NCBI GenBank assembly: GCA_905250025.1
Contig: CAJNOJ010000006.1
Span: forward strand, 868,001-932,000
DNA from: Adineta ricciae
Taxonomy: Eukaryota > Rotifera > Eurotatoria > Adinetida > Adinetidae
Reading direction: 5' to 3'
Length of the DNA stretch: 64,000 nucleotides
Made by a program: the position numbers and the translations under genes. This document shows positions 22,593 to 33,892 of the stretch, one piece after another. The notes below the pieces were generated by a model. The model was not told where the DNA came from, did no database searches, and saw only the letters and a program-made list of their open reading frames with translations. Numbering within the stretch: the stretch's first letter is position 1; each line of letters opens with the position of its first letter.

Positions 22593-22766
22593 ATTTTATA
22601 CTAGAATAAATCAATCATGGCATGATTAAACCAATGGACTCCCTTTACACGTCGGTATATGGATTCATCATTTTTCACGATAAACGAAACACTTGTGTGG
22701 TGTCTCTTATCTAAGACATGCGCCCTTGATGCAACAGTTTAAAGAAAAAAGATATCTATGAATGTA
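22593..22766. other. 5' flank of SLC2A gene 1 up to the transposon
   Basis: 174 bp between the transporter start and the left end of the transposon. The element therefore sits very close to this gene's promoter. Confidence 0.4.
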
Positions 22767-23625
22767 AGGTTGGCGACAGGCAAAAGTGGAGCAGATTTTT
22801 TTTTGTTGAATTTTTTATGTGATATGATGCAGCTTGATGCGCTGAATCCGAATATGTATAATTTAGTTACATAGAAAGTCGTCTTCCAGGAGAAATCTTT
22901 AAAATACTACAAAAACCGAGGTTTTCGAAAAATCAGGATTTCCACTCGAAATTTGACAGTAGGGCTTTCCAAAAGCATGTTATTGTAACGACAAACTGGT
23001 TGAGTAGCTGACCGCTTCTCACGGTATCGATGTTTATTGACTACTCTACATGACCAGAATGTATCTCTTTCACAATAAGACACGCGCTTATATAGAGAAG
23101 AGGAAAGAGAGATATGACCCGGAGATAGTACGATACAGAGGTGAGAGAATAAAGAACAGAAAGAGATGAACGATATCATTATCGTTACAGTTATACCTTT
23201 GGAAGTTTCTGCTCCTGATTCAGCATCAAAAACTGATTCTAGGACACTACTTTTTAGCGGTTCGACTCATGTCTTTGTCATTGAGAAAAGTCAGTTTTGT
23301 TAATATGAGAACGAATTGAGTGCCTCTCGTTAAAAATGCATCAACTCATTTTCTATTAAAGATATACATTTTTTTCTTTCATCGTTCGACTTCCTAGATG
23401 CCCTAGATATAATCTACGTATCCTTTTTCCTTAATCCACTTTCATTCCCAAGATTTCATCATTTTTTCCACGTGTCCTATCGGAATTTTTTTTCTTTGAT
23501 TTTTAACACTATTTTCGCTTTAATTTCTTCTTTTTGAGCATCTTATATGTTTATAATCATAAAGATCTTTCTAATAACTATTTCTTTTGAATACTTATTG
23601 AAATATCCTTAAGGTGAACAGACAC
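22767..23625 (+). repeat. Left inverted arm of the transposon
   Basis: Matches the reverse complement of 24671-25317 except for the insertion at 22984-23195. Contains no coding sequence. Confidence 0.88.
22984..23190. mobile_element. 207-bp MITE nested in the left arm
   Basis: Starts TGTAACGAC and ends TCGTTACA, an 8-bp terminal inverted repeat, and is flanked by the 5-bp direct repeat GTTAT (22979-22983 and 23191-23195). The uninterrupted right arm has a single GTTAT at the matching place, so the empty site is visible in the same window. No coding capacity. A 5-bp duplication does not match the TA of the host element, so a different transposase moved it; superfamily not assigned. Confidence 0.85.
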
Positions 23626-23680
23626 GGTAAACAACAAAATCAGTCATCTAGCCAGGCATTAGTGATTTGGTGCTGTGAGA

Positions 23681-24563
23681 TCACGTTAGCTTTGCACATT
23701 GAACTGAAATACATTTTAGTACATCTTCATATGAGTCACCACGTACATATGCGATCAAAGTACACCAGAATCGTCTGATAAGTTTAAGAGAAACATTTTT
23801 CTCAATAAAATTTGGTCTGGATTTTTTAACTAACTTGAGCATTGAAGGAAAGGTTTGATCCGCTCGACGTCTGATATACTGCTTCAAATGCGCCCATAGC
23901 TCTTCTATTCTATTCAACTCGTAGCGAAATTTCGGCGAGAAAGTTATTGTTACACCGTAGTCAATAGCAAGTGTTTCCAATTTTGAAATCTAGACATAGG
24001 AACAATAGATTAAGAGGGTGAGGGTGTGGGTGTGTTTAGCACGTCTGTTGTCTTGCAGAAATTCTTCTAAGTCTTGCTCGATTATATCTGTACTCCATTT
24101 GTTGCAAGTCTTCGCCGTAAGCCCACCGATCGCTTTTAAAAATAAATCAACATTTCGCCAAGGTATCCCGAAATACACCAATGATAAATAAACTAATACA
24201 GATAGCGGCCGAATGGAAGTCTCTTCCGGCAATGCCTCAAATAAGTTTGCTATATCCAAAACGCTCATTTTGCTCTTTAAACAATTATTTTCTTTATTAT
24301 TTTCATTTCAGTCATGCAGATCGGTCGGGATATCTCGAACAAAAGCATCATCTAATTCATCAACATTTTTCTTAGCCCAACGACTTAGTATAGCTACCGT
24401 TGATTGAGATCTTCTTTTCGATTTTTGAGGCATAACCAGAAAGAGTGAAGTTACGATTTCGGAAAGATTTTGCGAGGATAGAATGCAAAAAACTAGACAG
24501 TGATTTTCTAGTTTTTTCCCTAATACTTATTTTCGATCTTGTCATACCAAATACACTTGTCAA
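23681..24563 (-). pseudogene. Internally deleted DDE transposase
   Basis: Three pieces on the minus strand. The N-terminal piece (24563 to ~24410, continuing in another frame as WAKKNVDELDDAFVRDIP) shows a frameshift near 24410-24425 and a stop near 24313. The middle piece (24268 to ~24030) contains LVYFGIPWRNVDLFLKAIGG and ends LEEFLQDNRR. The C-terminal piece (23980-23681) contains SPKFRYELNRIEELWAHLKQ, the conserved region around the last catalytic acidic residue of IS630/Tc1-like DDE enzymes (N-x-I-E-x-L-W). The middle and last pieces adjoin with no consistent splice phase, and the segment expected to carry the first two catalytic Asp residues is absent, so this copy cannot make active enzyme. 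Confidence 0.75.
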
Positions 24564-24670
24564 TGGCTACCAAATAGACGTGTAGTGAAGTGGAATTTTC
24601 CTTGACATATCATTCCAATAGAAGACGGGCCCCATTAAGAACTATACGCAGAACGGAAATAAATCCAGGG

Positions 24671-25317
24671 TGTCTGTTCACCTTAAGGATATTTCAATAA
24701 GTATTCAAAAGAAATAGTTATTAGAAAGATCTTTATGATTATAAACATATAAGATGCTCAAAAAGAAGAAATTAAAGCGAAAATAGTGTTAAAAATCAAA
24801 GAAAAAAAATTCCGATAGGACACGTGGAAAAAATGATGAAATCTTGGGAATGGAAGTGGATTAAGGAAAAAGGATACGTAGATTATATCTAGGGCATCTA
24901 GGAAGTCGAACGATGAAAGAAAAAAATGTATATCTTTAATAGAAAATGAGTTGATGCATTTTTAACGAGAGGCACTCAATTCGTTCTCATATTAACAAAA
25001 CTGACTTTTCTCAATGACAAAGACATGAGTCGAACCGCTAAAAAGTAGTGTCCTAGAATCAGTTTTTGATGCTGAATCAGGAGCAGAAACTTCCAAAGGT
25101 ATAACATACTTTTGGAAAGCCCTACTGTCAAATTTCGAGTGGAAATCCTGATTTTTCGAAAACCTCGGTTTTTGTAGTATTTTAAAGATTTCTCCTGGAA
25201 GACGACTTTCTATGTAACTAAATTATACATATTCGGATTCAGCGCATCAAGCTGCATCATATCACATAAAAAATTCAACAAAAAAAAATCTGCTCCACTT
25301 TTGCCTGTCGCCAACCT
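24671..25317 (-). repeat. Right inverted arm of the transposon (intact)
   Basis: 647-bp arm, the uninterrupted counterpart of the left arm. It holds the empty target site GTTAT for the nested MITE. Confidence 0.88.
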
Positions 25318-25716
25318 TACTTTTTTTAGTAATAAATTTTTCAAATTTATTCTACCACAAGAGAAAAGCGTACGTACGAAATCGTTTGCTCGACGAACAA
25401 TGATTTTTCACAAATCAATTGAATAACTATCGCTGAACATTTTCACAAAACAAACGCAGCAAAAAAAGAAGAAGAATATAAATGCAATAAATTCAGAATA
25501 AAGAAGTATAATTACGACAAAACCAAAGAGAAAAGAAAACGAACTTCTCATACAATATGCTGGAATAAAAGTGAGCTGAGATAGATGATGATTCATATAT
25601 ATGTACATACAAGACATTGCGTTCGTTTGTCGAACAGATCAAAGACCTATGACATACCAATGGTTAAATAATTATTCGAGAGATGACTAGGCTTGTTTAA
25701 CAGTATAAGAAGAAGA
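25318..25716. other. Short intergenic stretch
   Basis: Between the transposon and the end of SLC2A gene 2; expected to hold that gene's 3'-UTR. No gene seen. Confidence 0.4.
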
Positions 25717-28155
25717 TTATTGTTGATGTTTTGCTTTGTAGACTGTGCCTTTGGCAACAAGAATCTGCACGCGTTCTGGAATTTTCCGACGAGTTTCCGG
25801 TACAAAAAGAAAAGTTAATAGCCAAAAGATACAACTCATGGCAGCGTACGCGAGGAACAGCAATGCACCGACAGCGTACTGAAAGATAAAGATCACATTA
25901 AATGTAAGAAGTCTAGAGTGAACTTACGAAAAGTGGTACAAATGTCATAATTACAGCAAACATTGATAGCCAGTTGGCAATAATGGCAACACTTGATGCA
26001 TAAACACGTTCCGATTGAAAAAACATCTCTGTTGATAACATCCATGGTATAGCGCCTTTTCAAAAATGAATATTTAATAGGTTAGAAGAATGAATATATT
26101 ACCAGGCCCCATAGCACAGAACCCAACATTTGCCATCATTGCAAATATTTCCAAGAATATCATATGAAACAATGGAATCTAAAGTTAAAGTTTATAGATT
26201 ATATCTTTCCGTACACGAGCTATAGATACGACTTCACATCGAAGTCAACAAATAAGGTGACATACAATAGTTGTTAGCATTTTAAAAAGACTTACATTTT
26301 TCGATTTGAGAATAGTAACACCAATGACACATGACGATGCTGCCATACCAATGAAACCATCTGCAAGCAAACGATATGAAGAATCTCAATGATTGACAGA
26401 TCAAATCGTGTCTGATAACTTACAGAGCAATAATGAGCGCCGTCCAACTTTATCCAGAATAAAAACCAATGATATTGCCACTGCTAGATACGTAATTCCG
26501 CAGGATAACATCGCATATGACGTATAATCCATGCGTAGACGTGCATGGTAAAGTATAATATCTCCGAAGAAGAAAATCTGGACAAGACAAGGAGAACAAT
26601 AGTTGCACTTGGCCACATCATCGGTTGACTTACCGCAAAACAACCAGTGAACTGTTGAGCAACATGAGTCATGGCAGAAATGAGTAAACATTTACGTAGT
26701 AATGGTTTTGACCATAAATCACGAATGGATATCTAAAGAGAAAAGCGAAAAAGTTGCTTTGTTTTCGGTTGGACTTGGTTTTCGTTTCTTACCGCGGTCG
26801 CACTTGTTTGAATATTATGAAAATCTGCTTCCATATCATGAATTTCTGCTTTAATAACCTCCAGATCTGTCTCACATCGAAACCATTTCAAAGCTAAAGT
26901 TCATAGATTTATACTTCGATGAGAAACAACACAATCTAGAAATCCAACCTCGTTCAGCTGCTTTTCGACGTTTCTTTTGTAAGAGAAATTTCGGTGTTTC
27001 ATGCGTAAATACTAATAACACACATTGAAGGAGGCTGAAGATAATCGGCACGGCTAATGATTGACAAAAGAATAAGATCCAAAAGAAAGAATACTTGAAA
27101 AATACGAACCAAAAAGATAGTGCCATAAGTGCTCACGACCAAGAAATATATCTAAACCAAGAACTTGAGCTAGCAGTACGGCAATGGCCACAAACAACTG
27201 AAAGCAAGCACCGAATGAACCACGTACACGTATCGGCGCTATTTCATTGATGTAAATCGGTCCCACGGTTGCACCGAAACCTTTTCAAAGCGAGTTCTAA
27301 TTTTCATTATAAAAGAATTTTACGATTACAACAAACCAGCAGAGAAACCAATTAGAATTCGACCAATAATAAATGCTTCGAATGAAGCAATGAATTTACT
27401 AAGTACCATCAATACAGAACCGAGTATTACTGGAATGTTATTCAGCAATAAACCAGTTTTTCTTTGAAATAAGACACAGATCAACTATAAGAAATGTTGT
27501 TATTAGGCCTTAAACTTACCGGCCAAATTGATCAGTTAGTAGTGTAGCTAGAAGACCACCTAGAACGCCTCCAAGTGCTATAACTGAAATAGCTGTCGAA
27601 TAAAGAATATCTTGATAATAGTCACTAATTGTCGAATTGTAACGTTTCAAATAGATTTCCTTGGTATAGTTTTTGATTATCTATGATAAAAGAAGCAAAT
27701 AGAATGAAGTAAATGAAATAAATAATTACCTCTGACGGAGCATTCATAACGCCTAATGCATACCCGAATTGAGCGCCTGTGCCAATCATAGCAGCGAACA
27801 TTGCTAATAATAATGTTCGCGTAAAACCAAGATGTTTCGGTTTTAAATCTGTCGGTTGGACAATTTCAACTGTTGAGCCTTGTAAATCATCATGGTGATC
27901 ATCTGGATTGTCGGGTTTCTTTTCTTTAATTTCGTCTTCGATTTTTTCTGATGTATCCGATCCGTCGTCTTCGGGTAATCCTTGTTCTTGCACTTTTTCA
28001 TCTAGAGCTTTCTCAACAAGCTTTTCCGTATCACTCTTGCCGTCATTCGTATCATTCGAATTCTTTTTGTCATCACTATTCGACGGATTCACTAGGCGTT
28101 CTTGGGATTTTGCTGTTTCTGCTTCATTTGTTCTACGAACTTCGTCTCTTAACAT
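25717..28155 (-). CDS. SLC2A-like sugar transporter 2, divergent
   Basis: Second major-facilitator sugar-transporter-like gene on the same strand. The N-terminus is a ~120-residue charged cytosolic tail (many Asp, Glu, Lys). Then helix 1 leads to FGYALGVMNAPSE, and GGVLGGLLATLLTDQFGR, GPIYINEIAPIRVRG, LDKVGRR and FLFVPETRRKIPERV follow in the expected order. Helix 7 reads HVAQQFTGCFA instead of the QLSGINA of classical glucose carriers. It ends TVYKAKHQQ. About ten short introns. The unaltered FGYALGV...NAPSE exon lacks the microexon seen in gene 1. Transport role is inferred; substrate may differ from glucose. Confidence 0.87.
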
Positions 28156-28800
28156 TTTGTTTTGATTATCTTTTCTAATTTACTGAAATACATTAAAACA
28201 GAAAAGTTTTTCTCCACTGTCAACATTCCATTGATCGAAATTCTTACCAGATAAGCCAATTCCGGTAAGATTCCGTTACTCACAGCATACTGTGTTCAAA
28301 TTAATCAATAAGAGGAACAAAGGAAATATAAACAAGACCACTGATTAGATAAATTGTACCAACAGAAGACGTTGTTTTGTTTTGGAAGGAAGGAATGCAC
28401 CACATCATCAGAACCAATCAGATCCATTGGATGGGGGCGCTACTAATCAAAATACCTTTTCTTAATTCGAAACACATGCATCATACTCTGGATGAACCAA
28501 AATATATAAGACAAAAATTAGATTTCGTTTGTCTATATTATTGTACATAGTCACAACCTTAATCTCAACATGAAAACTATCCAATGACGTTATATGGTCG
28601 CGCCATTCATTTCGATGACTTTAATTAGATAGAATGAACCTTTTTGCATTCGGATAATTAGTTCGACTAATGGATCGTATAGATATTTATTTGAATAAAA
28701 AACGGACTTAACCGTTCTAGCATGCAATAAGCGACTAAACTGAAAGCATAAAGGTTAAAGTGTTCATTAAGTGTTTTGATCATTTGTCCAGCGCGTTGAC
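28156..28800. other. Intergenic, no gene seen
   Basis: 645 bp between SLC2A gene 2 and the quinone reductase. AT-rich; presumably the transporter's 5' flank and the reductase 3'-UTR. Confidence 0.45.
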
Positions 28801-29750
28801 TTATTGTTTGGCATCGGGTGGATTGGCATCTTTAGGTGGCAATGCTGCACGACCGATTTTGAGTGCAGTTGCAATTTGAGTAAAATGCGATCCTTGATGT
28901 TCAGCAATATTTAATTCTAATTCTGTTGGTTGACGAGAGCCGTCACTGCCAGCGAAAGTACCTTTGAAACGTAAGAACACCATACATTATCGTTCTTCTC
29001 GCATCTGTGAAGAGAGATCGCTTACCTGCTCCGTAGGCACTACCACCGTGAATAGCATCCATGTTAGCGGAGAGTGGAGATGAATAACCAATCGGTACCT
29101 GATTTGAAGAAAAAAGAAATTTTAAATGATAAATTTCAGCTCGGTACATACGATTAACATTCCATGGTGAATAAAGTTTGTTAATCCAGTTAAGATTGTT
29201 GTTTCTTGACTAGAAAATGACAGTTTTTTCTTATTACAGCATTTTTTGGGACAGAAAGTATTTCCTTACCCGCCACCTTGTGTTGAAGTAGAAACAAAAA
29301 CGCTGATAGGCTTTCCAACAAGTGCACCTTTCATCCATAAACCACCAGTTGCATCCCAAATAGCTTTGACTTGAGCGGGCATTCCACCGAAACGCGTTGG
29401 ATATCCAAATAAAATACCGTCGCAATTGACTAATGCGTCTTCGAGTGAAATAGTATTTTCTCCGCCACCACCTACGGCAATAGTTGGTACATTTGAATCT
29501 TTTTCGGGTGCATGCATTTTTGCTAAGACTTCCTTAGACAAAGTTTCTGGCACTTGAATTAGTCGTGCTTCAGCACCACTTGCTTCAACACCCTTTAGTA
29601 CTGATTTGGCCACTAGAAGAAAAGGATGAAACTCATAAATTTTTCAGTTCGATTTCATAAGACGACCTTACACTTAGCAACATGACCGTACATAGAATAA
29701 TAAATAATATGAATACGAGCTTTGTTACCAGAAGCAGCTTTTGAAGCCAT
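28801..29750 (-). CDS. WrbA-type NAD(P)H:quinone oxidoreductase
   Basis: FMN-dependent flavodoxin-like enzyme that reduces quinones by two electrons, limiting redox cycling. Begins MASKAASGNKARIHIIYYSM and YGHVAKLAKSVLKG, the phosphate-binding loop of WrbA. Then NCDGILFGYPTRFGGMPAQV (FMN contact), IWDATGGLWMKGALVGKP, FVSTSTQGGG, and near the end PIGYSSPLSANMDAIHGGSA and SAYGAGTFAG, all in family order. Four short introns; the first uses donor GTAAGG after AAG T and restores the frame as AKLAK. Length (~210 residues) fits WrbA/NQO family proteins. Cytosolic, with no targeting signal. Confidence 0.92.
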
Positions 29751-31894
29751 AGTTATAAATCAGTATCAGTATAGTCTCTAGAAACAATAATAAAAAGAAA
29801 TTTTTAAATACACGCACATAAAAATACAAAAACAAAGAACTGAAGTTTTATGTGAATTTATGTATTATCATTAGATGCCCTTATCTTTCATACTAAGGTT
29901 TTCATTATCACACAAAATCGCACTATTCTGCACGGACTCCTATGGTAAAAAGATGATACTACGAAACTTTTCAGTGAAAAGACCAGTAGACATCGCGCGA
30001 CTGAATAACTGATTCGAATACAATCGAATTGTTCGTATTATCGGTCTACTTAGTATATCTCTATAAACGCGTTTACATATAAAACAATCGAGTCAACGAA
30101 TACACGATCACATCAAGATGACAAGGCAAAAAATCAAATGAAAAGAGATAAAAGCACTGGATAAAAAGGTCATGATTAGTGTGGCATGTCGCATAAGCAA
30201 GATATCTAGATATATTAGCAATTGAACCAATGTTCTTACAATCAATATAAAAATAGATATTTATGATGGGGAAAATCCTGTTTTCGTCAGTGGTGCATTT
30301 CATAATGAAAACATCAATAGAATTTATTATTCTACACGTAAGATGCCGCTACAAGCCAATCTATAGATCGATTCACTGCCATTTTATCCGGATCAATTTC
30401 AGTTGTTATGAGAGAGACAACAATAGCCAACTTCGTATATTAACAATTTGCTTTGAAGAGTGCAACTGACCGCATACTCAAACTAACTTTAGAACACAAT
30501 AATCAACAGCCACGAGCCCAAACGAGACGTGCAAATCCAACATTCGAAGATTTATTCGTGGACAGAATTTTATCTAAGAGCACCTTATTGGACTAATTAT
30601 TTTCACATTATCAATGCATGACAAGATTCTGGAGGAACATCTATATATAGATTGTCAATCAATCTGAGACAACTGATCTATTGTACCTATTGTCACAATT
30701 TTTAATTGATGATCTATATTGATGGTTTCATATTATGTGTGGCATCGAAAATCTCATCAAAACAGAGATATCTTATAGCGTTCTTTATTTCTCTTCTTCT
30801 GGTAACACATCTCATATGTCGAGATTGAGCATAAAAATAAAAAAGCTAAAAAAAAGATTTTCCGTCGGGTAAACTAATATACTGTTAAGCACCTCGACGG
30901 TTCTTATTATACTCGTATGTCATGATTAATTGATCATAGATGTTCGAAAGAACACTTTTCTGATGACGATATCAAGTATGAATATCGAGAAGTTATTAAA
31001 AGCTCGAGAAATAATTTCGTTCTTTCACTAACTTTCCCATTAAGTCATTGAGTTAGATCCAGTAAAACATTCATCCTTTCCATTTATTAGAAAACAACTA
31101 TATAGATGCTCGACAACGAGACGAAACCTATTTCCTTATTTTCCCCGTCATAATATTTAATTTCTACACGGTAGTTTTATCATGCAAAAAAAGTATTCTG
31201 AGTACTTTAGAAGTTATTTCTGAAAAGAAAAGACGAGGTATGTCACACTTCTATGGTGAATTTTCAGATAGTTACCTATTTATTTTCATCTGACATTTCA
31301 TTCCCTCCTACTGAGAAATGTAGATTACGTATGTCACAAATACGTTGGAGAAGTATGGCGGCATTCCGGTGATCAATTATGAAAGAGTAGAGAGAAATCT
31401 TTTTTGCGCGGCGGTGAACATGGATTAAAGTTCAAGTATTTCTCAGAGAATTGCAGATTTAAAGCTGAAATAGTTCATCTTAATATGGAGATAACAAAAC
31501 GACTCTCAAATGCGTATTTTACCGTTTACTTCTGACAACCTACACGTTCTGTTTCTTATCAACATTTTCCAAGGAACGGAACACCATATTTCTTAACCTT
31601 AAGCTAGCGACAAGATCGTCAATAATATAACGTCTTCGAGCATAATGCTGTTCCTTTATCCTACAAAGCGGGTTATATTCTTTTGACTTATAAAGCGTTC
31701 ATTTTCTAAGAGTACGAAACTACGCATTAAAAGTTATACTTAATGACAATATGTTTATATGTACTAAACATAGTTTTATTTGTTCGAACAGAAACTATTA
31801 CCATATTTGACGACAAATGAGAATAGAAAGACACTGATGTATATATATATATATATTTGTTTTTTTTTGTTAAAAATTTCGTCTTTTTCTCTTT
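29751..31894. other. Intergenic, with a short (AT)n tract
   Basis: 2.1 kb with no supported gene. An (AT)n microsatellite lies at about 31840-31856, just downstream of nuclear receptor 1. Confidence 0.45.
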
Positions 31895-33892
31895 TTAATT
31901 GAGCGAAAAGGTCGTTAACATAGTATAGACAAGATTAGCAAATGGTTGTCGTTCGAGAAGAAGTCGGTCGGCATCAGCGCCAAAGTTTTGATGTTCCATG
32001 ATTTGACCAATTAGATTTATCAGTAGTTTTTGTCCTTCAAATTCTCCGTAACGATAAGCTAAATATGACCAGAGTAGATGAATATATTGTTCTTGTGCTT
32101 GATTGATATGATAGATTGTTTTCTCAGATGGTTGGTAATGAAAATCTGAATTATAATTTGTAACTAAGCAGGGACTGAGAAAAAGAATGATTTGGATAAG
32201 TTTACTAATAGCTGGATCGAGACCAATCAAATGATGTAGTTTTCGTATGAGTTGCTCTGCACGCACAAGAATGTCTTGGCCATAAACATGGGCGTACACA
32301 GCATGGCATGCGAATCTCGGATCGAAATGTACCAGATTATCATTCGAATTGAACACATCCGATGAAGAGAATAGGAGAAGATAGTGTATATTGGTTCGCA
32401 CTAACCATGCACGATCGCTACTATTCATGTCCATCGAAAATGCTGGAATTGTTGCACGAAAAAATGCAACTATTGACGATAGACGAACAGTTAAGACATT
32501 CATGAATGTATGTTCTTTCAAACGGCATTTGATTGGTTGACCAGATAAGTATTCTTCGCGTTGCTCATCGGCTTGCAAAATAGGTTGTAAACAGAAATGG
32601 TCGTATGCACTGCGAACATTTGTTATTTGAATCCAATCATTCGATGATAAAGGCGAAGAAAATTTGTCCACGGAGAGCAGATTCAATGCAGATAACTAAA
32701 AGAAATACAGTTGACATGATAGTCATCACAAACTCAAACTGGACTTACATCATGTAATATTCGACGGCCATGTTTTTCACCGGATACTGGTGCGGGACCT
32801 GTGAGAAGTTTTTCTTGTCGTTGTAAACGGTTAGCTTTAACAAGCTGTAGACGAGCTGCACGTTCTTCGTCAGTGCGAATTAAATCTTTCTGCATTCCAA
32901 CAGCAAAACATTTTGCCAGACGACATGTTGGACATTGTCGCCTTGTACGTTCATTAACCGGACAGTGTCCACCAAAACGGCAAGGTGGCAAAGCCTAGAC
33001 GCAAACGAGTTTTTACGTGGACAATTCATGTTCCATCTGATAGAATACTTACAGAACCGGTTCGGCCATTTCTCCGGAAGAAAGCTTTGCATGTTGAACA
33101 AGTAATGACACCAAAATTTCGACCTGTGTTCTTGTCAAATCCACAGACGCGACATGGATCACTTGCAGACATGCGATGAGATAGTTGAGATTGCATCTAA
33201 TATACAAACAAGAGTACGGATAAGCCTGACGAAAGACATTATCTTCTTATTAACGTTTCTACTCTTTCAAAACACGATAGGTAGAATCACCTCTGCAGTA
33301 AACCCTCGAATGAGGTATATCTTAGAATTATTACCGACATGTGTATAATAAGTCGAGGCTGATCACAACGTCACATTGAATGAGAAAGAAACGACAAAAG
33401 AATATTTTCACGATATTGTATTACATTGGAAGTAAGGATGACACTCAATGCTTTTGATCTGTTTTCTCCTTGCAAATCGAGCTCTTCCAGTCAAAATGTT
33501 ATTGAACCTTCCGATTTATGACTCCGTCTATGTTTACTTGTACTACTTGCCCTGTAAATATAGATTTCTTTCCTCTCAGTCTCTTGTATCGAGTGACACG
33601 CATTGATTACGCGCTTTCATGTGATTTATTCATATTGTATTCCCGAGTTTCTCGTCTAACAAGCGAATCCATCGTATTGAGGCTTAGTTTTAGATTCTGA
33701 CAGCTTCGAGCTCAAGTATTCTCTTGTACTTTATCATTATCACTGATAAAAAATAGACTCCTTTTTATTCTATATTTGCTTTACCTTTTTCGGGAATTGA
33801 TTCAATAGTACTGAACTGTTGTGATAGTTTTCATTTTTTCCAAATCGATGATAGGCATCATCATGATCATAGGTATCCATGATATCCAACAT
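31895..33892 (-). CDS. Nuclear receptor 1 (divergent, NR with [11 protein letters not shown]-box)
   Basis: Zinc-finger transcription factor with DNA-binding and ligand-binding domains. Exons 33892-33785, 33196-33053, 32994-32749 and 32695-31895 join in phase to 432 residues. Exon 1 ([20 protein letters not shown]) is proposed from a clean frame and GTAAAG donor; without it the start would be the Met at 33196, which directly follows a TTAG acceptor. Finger 1 is CRVCGFD...[11 protein letters not shown], and finger 2 is [20 protein letters not shown] followed by [10 protein letters not shown]. The C-terminal ~265 residues are helical and weakly conserved, with [17 protein letters not shown] near the dimerisation helices. 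No classical AF-2 core is obvious. Not assignable to a named NR group. Confidence 0.87.

Larger units (their letters stand above)
22767..25317. mobile_element. Tc1/mariner/IS630-type DNA transposon with 647-bp inverted arms
   Basis: Ends are AGGTTGGCGACAGGC... and its exact inverse, flanked on both sides by TA (22765-22766 and 25318-25319), the target duplication of the Tc1/mariner/IS630 superfamily. The arms run 22767-23625 and 24671-25317. The right arm is 647 bp, and the left is the same once a 212-bp secondary insertion plus duplication is removed. The arms look nearly identical base for base, implying recent activity or conversion. The core between them carries a damaged transposase on the minus strand. 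Total 2,551 bp. Confidence 0.9.

Noticed and set aside
23981..24030. Possible intron between the middle and C-terminal transposase pieces (GTGCTA ... GTCTAG)
   Set aside because: The splice does not restore the frame, and the protein segment expected between the two pieces is absent, so an internal deletion explains it better.
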